Of a stretch of 64,000 nt of DNA, positions 1 through 8,306 are shown one piece after another. The position numbers and the translations under genes were made by a program. How positions within the stretch are numbered: the first letter of the stretch is position 1; the number at the start of each line of letters is the position of its first letter. This DNA is from Pseudomonadota bacterium (lineage in GTDB: Bacteria > Chloroflexota > UBA6077 > JAJPHF01), in the NCBI GenBank assembly GCA_021325365.1, contig JAJPHF010000079.1, positions 14,152-78,151 of the forward strand. Direction: 5' to 3'. The notes under the pieces were generated by a model. It made no database searches, was not told where the DNA came from, and saw only the letters and a list, made by a program, of their open reading frames with translations.

Positions 1-294
1 GATCAGCACGTCGGCCTGGGCGAAGTCGCCGACCGCGGGATCGAGGCTGAGCACCACGCCGCCTTGCAGCAGGATGCGACGCGCCTCCTGCACGCGTTGC
101 AAGTCGGCATCGGCCGGACCGGTTGCCTGGGCGAGCGCGCGGCTCGGTAGCAGCTGGGCCGCGGCGCCGCCGACCACCAACCCCGCGCTCGCCTTGAGGA
201 ACCCGCGCCGCGACGTCTCGCCGCCCGCGCCCGCCGCCTCGCTCGACCCTACCGGCACGCCACCCGTTGCGTCGCCGCGCGGCTCGTCGCCCAT
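1..294 (-). CDS. Tat-exported amidohydrolase, N-terminal part only
   Basis: Partial gene whose 3' end lies beyond the left edge; 98 residues are visible. The N-terminus carries a twin-arginine motif (SRRGFLK at residues 28-34) followed by a hydrophobic stretch and an ALA-type cleavage site near residue 56, so export by the Tat pathway is expected. After it, ILLQGGVVLSLDPAVGDFAQ and then ADVLI match the first strands of metal-dependent amidohydrolases (imidazolonepropionase/chlorohydrolase superfamily), where the urease-like beta-sandwich begins. The metal-binding HxH motif would lie further left and cannot be checked. Start is the ATG at 294. Substrate unknown. Confidence 0.75.
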   Translation of the reverse strand, partial: MGDEPRGDATGGVPVGSSEAAGAGGETSRRGFLKASAGLVVGGAAAQLLPSRALAQATGPADADLQRVQEARRILLQGGVVLSLDPAVGDFAQADVLI

Positions 295-394
295 CGTCCC
301 CCCCTCCTCGCCGCCTACACCAGCGCGCGCTCATCCCGGGTGCGAGTGCGGGGAGTCCCTCGCCGGTCTCGCGCCCCGCGTGCTCCTACCAGAG

Positions 395-1264
395 TCAGGC
401 CACGGACGCGCTGAGCACCGCGGCCGACTTCGGCGCCACCTGCACGGCCAGCAGCTCGCAGGGCTCGGCGGCGTCCAGCGGCGCGTAGGTGGCGCCGGGC
501 GGGTAGTAGAGGATCGTCCCGCGCCCGACCTCGCGGTTGCCGTAGCGCGCCGTGCCGGATACGACGGCGGCGATCTGGTGGACCGCCGACTCGCCGCCGG
601 GCAGCTGGCCGCCGGACTCGATGCGGATCATGCGGATGTTCGGGCCGGTCTCGTTGAAGCGGGCCAGCGGCTTGAAGCACACGCCGGGCGCCTCGGGGAG
701 CGGCACCCAGGTGAAGGCGCTGGAGCGCAGCAGGACGGGCGTCGTGAAGCGGGCCGGGGGATAGACCATCTTCGTGCCCATGATCCGCTCCCAGGCGGCC
801 TCGTAGCTGTCCTGCCAGCGGCCGCTGGGCCAGCGGATGCGGCCGTGCTCACGGTCTAGCTCGGCCTCCGTGGCGAGCTGGGCGGTGGTCTCCTCGAGCA
901 GCGGTCGCTCGGGGAAGAAGCCCCAGCTCGGGCCCTGCGTCTGGATCGTCCAGGTCAGCGCCTCGTCGCTCACGATCTCGGTCGGCCCGTAGAAGACGCC
1001 CTCCGGGAAGTAGACGGCGTCGCCCGCCTGCGTCTGGATCGGGCCGTACTTGACAGCGCCCTCCAGGGTGAAGCGGACCTGGTCGAAGTTGTGGCGGTGG
1101 CGCGGCGAGTAGTAGGCGCCCTTCTGGTGGCGGCTCATGCCCGTGCGCAGGCGCCGCTCGTCGGCCAGCTCGAAGAGGTCGGTGATGCGGAGGGTGGTCT
1201 TGCGGTGGGGCGAGACGCGGGGCGCCACGTTGAGCCCGTCGAACACTACGACCTCGGCAGCCAT
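395..1264 (-). CDS. bicupin-fold protein
   Basis: A 289-residue protein with two cupin-like halves. The first half has the motif SPRHRHNFDQVRFTLEG, with an HxH pair and spacing typical of a metal-binding cupin. The second half (GTARYGNREVGRGTILYYPP) keeps the beta-barrel signature but not an obvious HxH pair. The ATG at 1264 is preceded by GAGGAGGAAGG, a very strong ribosome site, so it is preferred over the in-frame start 45 bases upstream. A paralogue with the same organisation lies at 54368-55264. It sits directly after the truncated amidohydrolase on the same strand, as in the other cupin/amidohydrolase groupings of this window. The reaction is unknown; a dioxygenase, isomerase or sensing role are all possible. 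Confidence 0.8.
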   Translation of the reverse strand: MAAEVVVFDGLNVAPRVSPHRKTTLRITDLFELADERRLRTGMSRHQKGAYYSPRHRHNFDQVRFTLEGAVKYGPIQTQAGDAVYFPEGVFYGPTEIVSDEALTWTIQTQGPSWGFFPERPLLEETTAQLATEAELDREHGRIRWPSGRWQDSYEAAWERIMGTKMVYPPARFTTPVLLRSSAFTWVPLPEAPGVCFKPLARFNETGPNIRMIRIESGGQLPGGESAVHQIAAVVSGTARYGNREVGRGTILYYPPGATYAPLDAAEPCELLAVQVAPKSAAVLSASVA

Positions 1265-1468
1265 CCTTCCTCCTCGCCGCTGCGCCGCGAAGGCGCGCGG
1301 CCCTGCCACAGGGGCCTCCTACCGATCGGTCATCGGAGCCGGTGCCGCGGCGCGGCCGGAGCAGCCCGTGGGGCGCGTGCCCGCCGGCTGACGGTAGGAT
1401 GCCAGCTTTGCGCCCGGCTGTCAACGCCGCGCTGGCGGGCCGGCGCCGGCTCGATGCCGCGCGGCGAC

Positions 1469-1497
1469 TTGACGGACGGCCGCGCGCCGCCTATGCT
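1469..1497 (+). promoter_or_regulatory. sigma70-type promoter for comEA
   Basis: TTGACG at 1469-1474 and TATGCT at 1492-1497 are separated by exactly 17 bases, a good match to a housekeeping promoter, and lie about 110 bases upstream of the comEA start. The rest of the 1265-1605 gap shows no gene. Confidence 0.5.
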
Positions 1498-1605
1498 GCC
1501 GGAGAGACGCGCAGACGGTTACTGATATCGCGCGAACCTGCCGGCGTCATCGCGGGCCGGGGGCGCCGAGCCGCGTGGCGCCGGGCCATCACGCACGGAG
1601 AGAGT

Positions 1606-2265
1606 GTGGCAGAGCTGCTGGAAAGCGGGCGGAACTGGCTGGCGGGCATTGTCATCGTCGGCGCGCTGGGCGCCGGCGTGGGGCTCGCCTACCCGCTGCT
1701 CCAGCGCCCGGCCGCGCCGCCGGTGCAGCTCGTCGCCACACCGCCCGCGGCCACGCCGCCCGCGGCTGAGATCCAGGTACACGTGATCGGCGCCGTGGAG
1801 CAGCCGGGGCTCTACGCGCTGCCGGCGGGCAGTCGCGTGGGCGAGGCGGTGGAGGCCGCGGGCCTGGCCGCCGACGCCGCGCCGGACGCGCTCAACCTGG
1901 CCGCGCGCCTGGTCGACGGCCAGCGCCTGGTCGTGCCGCGCCAGGGCGAGCCGGCGCCCGCTGAGCCCGCCCCGGCGCCGCCGCGGGCCGCCAGCGCCCG
2001 CGCCACGCCGAGCGCCCCTGCCTCCGGCGGCCGGGCCGGGAGCGCCGCCGCGACCGCGCCCGTGGTCGGCGCCAAGCTGAACCTGAACACGGCCACGGTG
2101 GCGCAGCTCGACGCGCTGCCGGGGATCGGGCCGACCTACGCCCAGCGGATCGTGGACTACCGCGAGCGCAACGGGCCGTTCCGCAGCGTGCAGCAGCTTC
2201 ACGACGCCCGCCTGATCCCGAACGCGACGTTCGAGCGCATCAAGGAGCGGCTTGCGGTCGAGTGA
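1606..2265 (+). CDS. comEA: ComEA-type DNA-binding competence protein
   Basis: A 219-residue protein with one N-terminal membrane anchor (about residues 10-27), an SLBB domain (QVHVIGAVEQPGLYALPAGS onward), a proline/alanine linker, and a C-terminal pair of helix-hairpin-helix motifs (LNLNTATVAQLDALPGIGPT, then YRERNGPFRS). This is the standard ComEA architecture: a membrane-tethered protein that binds incoming double-stranded DNA during natural transformation. The GTG start at 1606 is chosen because GGAGAG lies just before it and the membrane segment begins soon after; a longer frame upstream has no ribosome site. The usual partner comEC is not in the window. Confidence 0.88.
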   Translation: MAELLESGRNWLAGIVIVGALGAGVGLAYPLLQRPAAPPVQLVATPPAATPPAAEIQVHVIGAVEQPGLYALPAGSRVGEAVEAAGLAADAAPDALNLAARLVDGQRLVVPRQGEPAPAEPAPAPPRAASARATPSAPASGGRAGSAAATAPVVGAKLNLNTATVAQLDALPGIGPTYAQRIVDYRERNGPFRSVQQLHDARLIPNATFERIKERLAVE

Positions 2266-2409
2266 TGAGGCCACTCCCCGGCCTGCGTGAGCGACGGCGG
2301 CCCGCCAAGGAACGGTGCGTGTGGCGCTTGTGCTACCATCGCAATGGGCGTAGTAAGTAGCCGCCGCCGAGCCGGCCTTCTCGGATAGGTGCCGATGGAG
2401 AGTGACGGG

Positions 2410-2640
2410 ATGCCATCGCAGGAATCTCCGCGCAAGCAGGACGCGGATCAGCTCTATGAGCAATACGGCAGGCCACTGGAAGAAAAGCATAGAGGGCAAT
2501 ATGTGGCTATCTCGCCAGAAGGTCAAACCGTTCTCGGCGACGATCTGTTAGAGGCTTTGGAGAAGGCCGAAGCGGTGTTCGGCCCTGGCAGGAATTTGGT
2601 CTTCAAGATCGGGGATAAGGTCGTTGGCAAATGGCGGTGA
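2410..2640 (+). CDS. DUF5678-like small protein, module copy 1
   Basis: A 76-residue protein. The core YGRPLEEKHRGQYVAISPEG followed by TVLGDDLLEALEKA matches the DUF5678 pattern as I know it and aligns along its length with the product of 30656-30883. The ATG at 2410 with GGAGAGTGACGG before it gives the same N-terminal length as that second copy. The stop codon overlaps the GTG start of the downstream aspartic-protease-like gene (GTGA), so the two are translationally coupled. DUF5678 proteins next to small aspartic proteases are a recurrent pairing; the function is unknown. Confidence 0.75.
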   Translation: MPSQESPRKQDADQLYEQYGRPLEEKHRGQYVAISPEGQTVLGDDLLEALEKAEAVFGPGRNLVFKIGDKVVGKWR

Positions 2641-3001
2641 GCCAATCCGTAACCTCTTCCAGATTCCCCTATTTACCCATCCGCCCATGTATCTATGTGC
2701 GCGGAGCTGCAGACCTGGATTTCGATATCGAGGCACTGCTAGACACCGGCTTTGATGGCGGCGTGGCGGTACCTGCAGACCTGCTGGCAGGCTATCCTCC
2801 GGCTGGATACCTGCCCTGGTCACTGGCTGACGAGTCGGAAGTGCTTACTCCCGCCTACCGTGGCGAGGTCACGACAGGCATACTGCCCCTGCATGCGTGG
2901 TGGTCATCGCATTAGGCGGCGAGCCGCTGGTGGGGTGCGCGCTCGCCCGCCATTTCAAGATTACTTTGGACCATGGCGAACAACTGACGATCGAACCCTA
3001 G
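2637..3001 (+). pseudogene. retropepsin-like aspartic protease, frameshifted
   Basis: Starts at GTG 2637, overlapping the stop of the DUF5678 gene. The frame carries LLDTGFDGGVAVPADLLAGY, with the D-T-G catalytic triad of clan AA single-domain proteases, then stops early at 2913-2915. The missing C-terminal half is found intact in another frame (ALGGEPLVGCALARHFKITL and on to a TAG at 2999-3001). It aligns with the second copy at 30880 (IALGDEPLVG...ITLDYG). The frame change (about -1) falls around 2885-2900. It is most simply a disabled gene; a sequencing error or programmed frameshift cannot be excluded. Confidence 0.75.
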
Positions 3002-3006
3002 CACCT

Positions 3007-3066
3007 CGTCACAGACGAACTGCTAGGTGTTGTGAACTCACAACACCTAGCAGTTCGTCTGTGACG
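3007..3066. repeat. perfect 29-bp inverted repeat with 2-nt centre
   Basis: Left arm 3007-3035 and right arm 3038-3066 are exact reverse complements around the dinucleotide AC. The core reads CTAGGTGTTGTGA and its mirror. It lies directly after the broken aspartic-protease frame. No T-run follows, so it is not a textbook intrinsic terminator; a cruciform, a bidirectional terminator or the footprint of a small mobile element are possible. Confidence 0.9.
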
Positions 3067-3098
3067 GACCACTAGATCACGTTCGGGAAGGCGTCGTA

Positions 3099-3440
3099 AT
3101 GTCGGCGGATGTCCACCGACGAGCCGAAGTCCTGATGGGCGAAGCCGAGCGCAAGGCTACGCAAGGCTACGCCGAAGCGGCGCGCGCGCTCTACCTGGCG
3201 GCGGCCCAGGAGGAGGCCCGAGCGTACGAGTACGTCCCGGCGCCCCGCGCTCGGACGCGCGGAGTTATCGCCGTCAGCGCCGTCGCCTTATTCCGCCGGG
3301 CGGGCGCGCTGGACGAGGCCATCCGCTATGCTCATCGGTATCTTGAGGATGCGCTTCCCGACTTCGCTCGTGCGCAGCTTGATGAGTTATTGGCCGACAG
3401 CCAGCGGGCGCAACGCGCGCCGGGGCGGTTTCTGGGGTGA
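3099..3440 (+). CDS. small helical (TPR-like) protein
   Basis: A 113-residue, alanine- and arginine-rich protein that looks all-helical: MSADVHRRAEVLMGEAERKA, then pairs of helices such as AEAARALYLAAAQEEARAYE and ALFRRAGALDEAIRYAHRYL. This resembles tetratricopeptide-type helix pairs but no clear repeat family is recognised. GGAAGGCG precedes the ATG. A 10-base tandem direct repeat (GCAAGGCTAC twice, near 3153-3172) lies inside the frame. Function unknown. Confidence 0.6.
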   Translation: MSADVHRRAEVLMGEAERKATQGYAEAARALYLAAAQEEARAYEYVPAPRARTRGVIAVSAVALFRRAGALDEAIRYAHRYLEDALPDFARAQLDELLADSQRAQRAPGRFLG

Positions 3441-3460
3441 GTAATCCCGACGACGCCGGC

Positions 3461-3490
3461 CGGGCGGCAGGGGACAAGTCCCTGCCCTAC
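3461..3490 (+). repeat. dispersed palindromic repeat, family C
   Basis: Begins GGGCGGCAGGGGACAAG and ends GTCCCTGCCCTACG; the central GGCAGGG(G)AC/GTCCCTGCC arms fold into a hairpin. Near-identical copies are at 20661-20690, 62131-62160 (opposite orientation) and 62181-62210. Confidence 0.75.
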
Positions 3491-3554
3491 GACGCGTTCG
3501 CCACACCGGTTTGCAGCCAGACTGAGTGCCCGGCCGACGCCGGGGCTGCGGCCA

Positions 3555-3580
3555 GTGGCGCTTGCAGTATTCCGCGCCCC
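3555..3580 (+). repeat. 26-nt hairpin repeat, family A copy 1
   Basis: Stem GTGGCGC / GCGCCCC (one mismatch) around the loop TTGCAGTATTCC. Three further copies (3633-3658, 7280-7305, 25550-25575) keep the loop while the stem sequence varies. Confidence 0.75.
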
Positions 3581-3632
3581 AAGCCCCCGCGGCGCCGGCC
3601 CTCCCGGTGGCTCCGGCGTCGGCACGGGGGCA

Positions 3633-3658
3633 GTGGCGCTGGCAGTATTCCGCGCCAC
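3633..3658 (+). repeat. 26-nt hairpin repeat, family A copy 2
   Basis: Stem GTGGCGC / GCGCCAC, perfectly paired, around the loop TGGCAGTATTCC. Followed directly by a family B hairpin in the opposite orientation. Confidence 0.8.
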
Positions 3659-3665
3659 AGGCCGC

Positions 3666-3686
3666 GGGCGGCCACGAGAGCCGCCC
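3666..3686 (-). repeat. hairpin repeat, family B (reverse orientation)
   Basis: On the minus strand it reads GGGCGGC-TCTCGTG-GCCGCCC, then GCGGCC and a second short stem. Copies at 21621 and 25442 have GGGCGGG / CCCGCCC instead, a compensated change in the last stem pair, with a similar 7-nt loop. Confidence 0.7.
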
Positions 3687-3733
3687 CTACGAGACCACGA
3701 CATGCTGGCTGGTCGGCCTGTGCGCAAGCGACG

Positions 3734-4858
3734 CTAGCCGGCGGGGGCGGCGGCTAGCTCGCGCACCACTTGATGGCCGCCGTTCTCGGCGTACTCTTCC
3801 TCGCGGTAGACGGCGAGGGCGCGCATGGTGGGCAGGTCGTTGAAGGCGAAGAGGACCGCGTCGTCGGTGGCCGAGGCGTTGGCGTGCTCGTGCAGCGTCC
3901 AGGTGGGCACGACGAAGATGTCTTTCTCTTCCCAGTCGAAGCGCTGGCCGCCGATCACGGAGTAGCCGCGGCCCTTCGCCACCTGATACACGCTGTTGCC
4001 GGTGTGGCGGTGGGCGCGGGTGCATTCGCCGGGGCGCAGGAGCTGGATGCTGGCGCCCATCGTGGGCATGATCGGCCCGCCGGTGCGCGGGTTCACGTAT
4101 TCCATGAGGATGCCGTCCCAGGGCGACCCGGCCTGCTCGCGCGCCGCTCGCTGCAGGGCCTCGTAGGTCGGCTCCCAGGGGTACTTCAGCAGCGGCGAGT
4201 ACGGCTTGGTCCAACGGTCCCAGGTGGGGCTCAGGGCGTTGCCACCGTACTCGGCATAGGAGGCGTCGACCGGCCGCGTCGGCGTCTGCTGCTCCTCGGG
4301 GTAGACCTCGTAGAAGTTAACCTCTAGCGCGTTCACCAGCGGGATGTCGAGCCCGTCCTGCCAGATGCAGGGGCCGCTGGCGCCCTCGTTGCCGTGGTCG
4401 TGCCAGGTCCAGTTCGGGGTGAGCACCAGGTCGCGGGCGCGGATGTGGAGCTTCTCGTGGTCCACGACGGTGTAGGCGCCCTCGCCCTCCATGACGAAGC
4501 GCAGCGCCGAGGCGGTGTGGCGGTGGGCAGAGGCGGACTCGACGGGCAGCATGATCTGAATGCCCGTGTAGAGCGAGCCGACGCAGGCGCTGACGTCGCG
4601 GCGGCCCGGATTGACGAGCATGACCACGCGCCGTGCGGCCTGCTCGGGGGTGACGAGCGCGCCCGCGCGCAGCACGAGCGGCCGCATCTCGCGGTAGCGC
4701 CACAGGACGGGCACCGACCGCGGCTGCGGGAACCACGGCTCGATCTCGTTGGCTACCGTCCAGAGGCCGCCGGCGTTCACCGCTTCTAGCTCGCGGTAAT
4801 AGGCGGCAAGCTCCGGCGTGTCCGTTACGTGCGCGCGCCCCCGGCCCCCGTCGTCCAT
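3734..4858 (-). CDS. gentisate 1,2-dioxygenase family bicupin
   Basis: A 374-residue bicupin. The first barrel carries SAHRHTASALRFVMEGEGAY and then LTPNWTWHDHGNEG; the second carries AHRHTGNSVYQVAKGRGYS and TWTLHEHANA. These are the signature stretches of gentisate / 1-hydroxy-2-naphthoate dioxygenases, Fe(II) enzymes that open the aromatic ring of gentisate to maleylpyruvate. Both barrels keep HxH residues. The ATG at 4858 is preceded by AGGAGGGAGC; a longer upstream frame lacks a ribosome site. No maleylpyruvate isomerase is adjacent, so the exact substrate (gentisate, salicylate or a related acid) is open. Confidence 0.85.
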   Translation of the reverse strand: MDDGGRGRAHVTDTPELAAYYRELEAVNAGGLWTVANEIEPWFPQPRSVPVLWRYREMRPLVLRAGALVTPEQAARRVVMLVNPGRRDVSACVGSLYTGIQIMLPVESASAHRHTASALRFVMEGEGAYTVVDHEKLHIRARDLVLTPNWTWHDHGNEGASGPCIWQDGLDIPLVNALEVNFYEVYPEEQQTPTRPVDASYAEYGGNALSPTWDRWTKPYSPLLKYPWEPTYEALQRAAREQAGSPWDGILMEYVNPRTGGPIMPTMGASIQLLRPGECTRAHRHTGNSVYQVAKGRGYSVIGGQRFDWEEKDIFVVPTWTLHEHANASATDDAVLFAFNDLPTMRALAVYREEEYAENGGHQVVRELAAAPAG

Positions 4859-5072
4859 GGTGCTCCCTCCTGGCCCCGGCGTGTCCCTCCGCTCTGGCGG
4901 ATGATAGGCCGGCCGGCCGCGCGCCGACAACTCGCATCCGGGGGCGCGGGACGCGCTCGGGCGGGGCTGGCACGCCACGTGCAGCCTCCTCGGCGCTGCC
5001 GACCGTGTTGCCGGAAGGTGTTCTGCGCCCGCCGGTCGGCGCACGGCAACCTGGCGACCTGGACGCTCTACC

Positions 5073-7169
5073 ATGAGAAACCTGCTTCGCCCCCATACCG
5101 AGCGGGCCTATCGGCTGCGCTTCGTGCTGCTGGTCGTCCTGGCCAGCAGCCCCTTCCTGGCGCTCTCCGCGCTCGGGCTAGCGCGCGCCCACGCCGACGA
5201 GCAGGCGCGCGTCGTCGCGGACCGCGCGGCGCTCGCGCGCTCGATCGCGCACACCATCGACACGGCGATGGGCGGGCACTTCGCGCTGCTGCGCGGGCTG
5301 GCGCTGATGCCGACGATTGCCGATCCCGCGCGCCATGCAGACGCCCAGGCGGCGCTGCGTCGGCAGCAGGAGGCGTACCCGGCCTTCGAGGGGATCGGCC
5401 TGTACGACAGCGCGGGCGCGGACATCGCCCACACGAGCCAGGAGGCGTTCAGCTTCAACATCGCCGACCGCGACTACTTCCCCTACGTGCTGGACACCGA
5501 CGAGCCGGTCGCCGGCCGCCTCGTCCTGGGGCGCGGGACCGGCGTGCTCACCGTGCCGCTGGCCGTGCCTGTGAGCTTCGACGACGGCACGCGGGGCGCC
5601 CTCGTCGCGCCACTGGCGCTCGGCTATCTGGACGCGGAGCTGAGCGGGCTCACGGCCGGCTCGGGCGTGCAGGCCGTGCTCGTCGACCGGGAGGGGCGGG
5701 TGTTTATCGACCCGGACCCGGTCGTCGCGAAGCAGCTTCTCTCGCGGCGGGGGCGCGCCGACGTCGAGGCGGTGCTCGGCGGGGGCAGCGGCGCGGTTCA
5801 GCTGGACGCCGCCGGCACGCCGATCCTGAGCGCCTACGCGCCGGTGCCCACGACAGGCTGGGGGCTGCTGCTCACGCAGCCCACCGCGGACGCCTTCCGC
5901 CAGGCCGACCTGCACCTGCTCCGCGGCGCCGCGCTGCTGCTCAGCGTGCTGCTGGCGACGCTGGCGCTGGGCTGGCTGCTCGGCGGGCGCCTGGCGCGCG
6001 CGTATGCCGAGGAGCAGCGGATGCGCGCTGCCAGCGACGCGCAGCGCCGCTTTCTGGAGCACCTGATCGCCACGGCGCCGCTCGCCGTTGCCGTGCTAGA
6101 AGGGCCGTCGCACCGCTACGCGATGGTGAATGCGCGCTACCAGGCGCTGTGCCCCGGCGCGACGCTGACCGGCCGCCCCTTTGCCGAGGTCTGGCCGGCC
6201 AGCGTCCGCGCGGCGGTGCTGCCGGTGCTCGACGCGGTGTATCGCTCGGGCCAGCCGCACACCGCGATCGACGCGCCGCTGGCGCTGCCGGCCGCCGACG
6301 GCGCGACCGAGGAGCGCTACTTCTCGGGCGTGCTGTCGCGCCACGAGGGCATGGCCGGCGGGCCGCCCGGCGTGCTGGTCGTGCTGCTGGAGACGACGGC
6401 CAGCGTGCAGGCCCGGACGCGCGCCGTGCGCGAGAAGGACGAGTTCCTGTCGCTGGCGAGCCACGAGCTGCGGACGCCGCTGACCACGATCAGCATGGCG
6501 GCGCAGGTGCAGCGGCGGGCGCTGCGCAAGGAGGCGCTGGACGCGGCGCTGCTGGAGCGCCAGGCTCGGACTATCGAGCAGCAGGTGCGGCGCTCCAGCC
6601 AGCTGGTGGGCGAGCTGCTCGACGTCGCGCACATCCAGTCCGGCTACTTCGAAGTGCGCCCGGCGCCCGTCGACCTGGGGGCGCTCGCCTACGAGGCCGT
6701 GCTGCGGCAGCGCGATGCGCTCGGAGACGCTGGCGCGGGCGAGATCATCCTGAACGTCGAGGACGCGCCGCTCGTCGTGCTGGGCGACGAGAGCCGCCTC
6801 GACCAGATGCTCACCAACCTGCTCTCGAACGCCGTCAAATACAGCTACGCCGGCGGGTCGGTGCTCGTGACGGTGGCTAGCGCGGGCGACAGCGTGCGGC
6901 TGGCGGTGATCGACCACGGCATCGGCGTGCCGCCCGGCGAGCGCGGCGCCCTGTTCGCGCCGTTCCGCCGCACCTCGATCGCCCGCGAGCACGGCGTCGA
7001 GGGCACGGGGCTGGGCCTGTACATCACCCAGCGGCTGGTGACCGCGCAGGGCGGCACGATTGCCGTGGAAGACACGCCCGGCGGGGGTACCACGTTCGTC
7101 GTGACCTTCCCGGCCGCCGCCCGCGACGCCGAGGCTCAGGCCCCGTCGGCGCCCGCCGCAACCGGCTGA
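5073..7169 (+). CDS. membrane sensor histidine kinase (Cache-PAS-HisKA-HATPase)
   Basis: A 698-residue hybrid of an extracytoplasmic sensor and kinase. A membrane helix (about residues 17-40) is followed by a Cache-like extracellular region (about 45-285, containing DRDYFPYVL, typical of double-Cache N-termini), a second membrane helix (about 288-312), a PAS domain (about 325-440), a HisKA domain with the phospho-acceptor His464 in SLASHELRTPLT, and a HATPase_c domain with LTNLLSNAVKYS and GTGLGLYITQRL. It should autophosphorylate in response to an external ligand. No response regulator gene is adjacent, so it is an orphan kinase here. Confidence 0.92.
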   Translation: MRNLLRPHTERAYRLRFVLLVVLASSPFLALSALGLARAHADEQARVVADRAALARSIAHTIDTAMGGHFALLRGLALMPTIADPARHADAQAALRRQQEAYPAFEGIGLYDSAGADIAHTSQEAFSFNIADRDYFPYVLDTDEPVAGRLVLGRGTGVLTVPLAVPVSFDDGTRGALVAPLALGYLDAELSGLTAGSGVQAVLVDREGRVFIDPDPVVAKQLLSRRGRADVEAVLGGGSGAVQLDAAGTPILSAYAPVPTTGWGLLLTQPTADAFRQADLHLLRGAALLLSVLLATLALGWLLGGRLARAYAEEQRMRAASDAQRRFLEHLIATAPLAVAVLEGPSHRYAMVNARYQALCPGATLTGRPFAEVWPASVRAAVLPVLDAVYRSGQPHTAIDAPLALPAADGATEERYFSGVLSRHEGMAGGPPGVLVVLLETTASVQARTRAVREKDEFLSLASHELRTPLTTISMAAQVQRRALRKEALDAALLERQARTIEQQVRRSSQLVGELLDVAHIQSGYFEVRPAPVDLGALAYEAVLRQRDALGDAGAGEIILNVEDAPLVVLGDESRLDQMLTNLLSNAVKYSYAGGSVLVTVASAGDSVRLAVIDHGIGVPPGERGALFAPFRRTSIAREHGVEGTGLGLYITQRLVTAQGGTIAVEDTPGGGTTFVVTFPAAARDAEAQAPSAPAATG

Positions 7170-7204
7170 GCGAGCCGCCGCGGCGGGACGGACCTACCCC
7201 CCGG

Positions 7205-7305
7205 CCCCCCCTCCCAATGTGGGAAGGGGGAGAAAGACGAGGACGAGGCCTTGGTGGCTCCCTCCTTCCTTCCGAGGGTGCGACGCGGAACACTGCAAGC
7301 ATCGC
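7205..7305 (-). repeat. intergenic hairpins: CCCTCCC/GGGAAGGG element and family A copy 3
   Basis: 7205-7229 pairs CCCCCCTCCC with GGGAAGGGGG around AATGT; a similar element is at 22748-22772. 7280-7305 is family A on the minus strand: GCGATGC-TTGCAGTGTTCC-GCGTCGC. Both sit between the kinase and the convergent metallopeptidase gene and may act as terminators. Confidence 0.7.
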
Positions 7306-7326
7306 TGGGGCGGGGGGGGGGGTAGG

Positions 7327-8226
7327 TCAGAGCTGCCCATGGAGGGTGTCGCAGGCGGCCGGGTCGCCCGACTGGTAGCCGGTCTTGAACCATTGCTGGC
7401 GCTGCGCCGACGAGCCGTGGGTCCACTTCTCCGGCCGCACCTGCCCCTGGAACTCTTGCTGCAAGCGGTCGTCGCCGATCGACGCGGCGGCGTTCAGGGC
7501 GTCCGCGACGTCCTTGTCCGTCGGGGGGGTGAGGTAGCCGGTGTCGGCCGCGTGGCGGGCCCAGACGCCCGCGTAGCAGTCGGCTTGCAGCTCGATGCGC
7601 ACGCTGCCGCTCTGCGGCCCCGAGCCGCTGTCCTGCACCGCGGCCAGCGTGCCGGTGAGGTCCTGGATGTGGTGGCCGTACTCGTGGGCCAGCACGTAGG
7701 CTTGCGCCAGCGGCCCGCCGTTCGCGCCGAACTTGGTGCGCAGGTCGTCGAAGAACCCCAGGTCGATGTAGACGTCCTTGTCTTCGTTGCAGTAGAACGG
7801 GCCGACCTCGGAGGTGGCCTCGCCGCAGCCGGTCTGGATGGCGTTGGTGAAGAAAACGGTCTTGGCCGGCTGGTATTGCTGGCCCTTCTGGGCGAAGTAG
7901 TCCTTCCAGTAGGCCTGGATGCTGTTGACGTAGCCGACGACGCGGCAGTCCTCGTTGGCGTTCGCGTCGGCGCCGGTGTGGCACTCCTGCGCCAGCGTCG
8001 TGTCGCCGCGGCCGCCTTCGACCGACTGGTCGTAGGGGGCGGCGCTGGGCGCGCTGCCGCCGATGAGGTCGCCGGGGTTGACGCCGAGCAGGAGCGCCAC
8101 GATCAGCACGATGAGCCCGATGCCGCCGCCGCCGACCACCAGCCCGCCCCCGCCGCCGGGGAAGCCGCCGCCGCGCCGGTCCTCTACTTGTGAGGGATCA
8201 AGATTGGCATTGGGATTGAATTGCAT
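7327..8226 (-). CDS. YpfJ-type neutral zinc metallopeptidase
   Basis: A 299-residue protein with a short cytoplasmic N-terminus, glycine-rich stretch, one membrane helix (GLIVLIVALLLG, about residues 36-48) and an extracytoplasmic peptidase domain. HEYGHH at residues 181-186 is the zinc-binding HExxH motif, and ELQADCYAGVWA supplies the downstream third ligand typical of the putative neutral zinc metallopeptidase family. Conserved cysteines (CHTGAD, DCRVVGY, TGCGEAT, CNED) could form disulphides. The ATG at 8226 is chosen because the protein begins here in family members and the membrane segment follows; the frame stays open far upstream only because it is antisense to the next gene. Confidence 0.9.
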   Translation of the reverse strand: MQFNPNANLDPSQVEDRRGGGFPGGGGGLVVGGGGIGLIVLIVALLLGVNPGDLIGGSAPSAAPYDQSVEGGRGDTTLAQECHTGADANANEDCRVVGYVNSIQAYWKDYFAQKGQQYQPAKTVFFTNAIQTGCGEATSEVGPFYCNEDKDVYIDLGFFDDLRTKFGANGGPLAQAYVLAHEYGHHIQDLTGTLAAVQDSGSGPQSGSVRIELQADCYAGVWARHAADTGYLTPPTDKDVADALNAAASIGDDRLQQEFQGQVRPEKWTHGSSAQRQQWFKTGYQSGDPAACDTLHGQL

Positions 8227-8306
8227 GTTCAGCCCCCCGCGTGAGCTACGTCTCCAAACCACGGGCCAACCACGAGGCTGCTGAAAGCAGCAAGCGTGCC
8301 AGGCGG

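Noticed and set aside
2637..3001. Programmed ribosomal frameshift in the aspartic protease
   Set aside because: No slippery heptamer or downstream pseudoknot was evident at the shift point, and copy 2 reads the same region in one frame; a simple mutation is more likely.
3007..3066. Palindrome as a rho-independent terminator
   Set aside because: There is no U-rich tract on either side and the loop is only two bases; listed as an unexplained inverted repeat instead.
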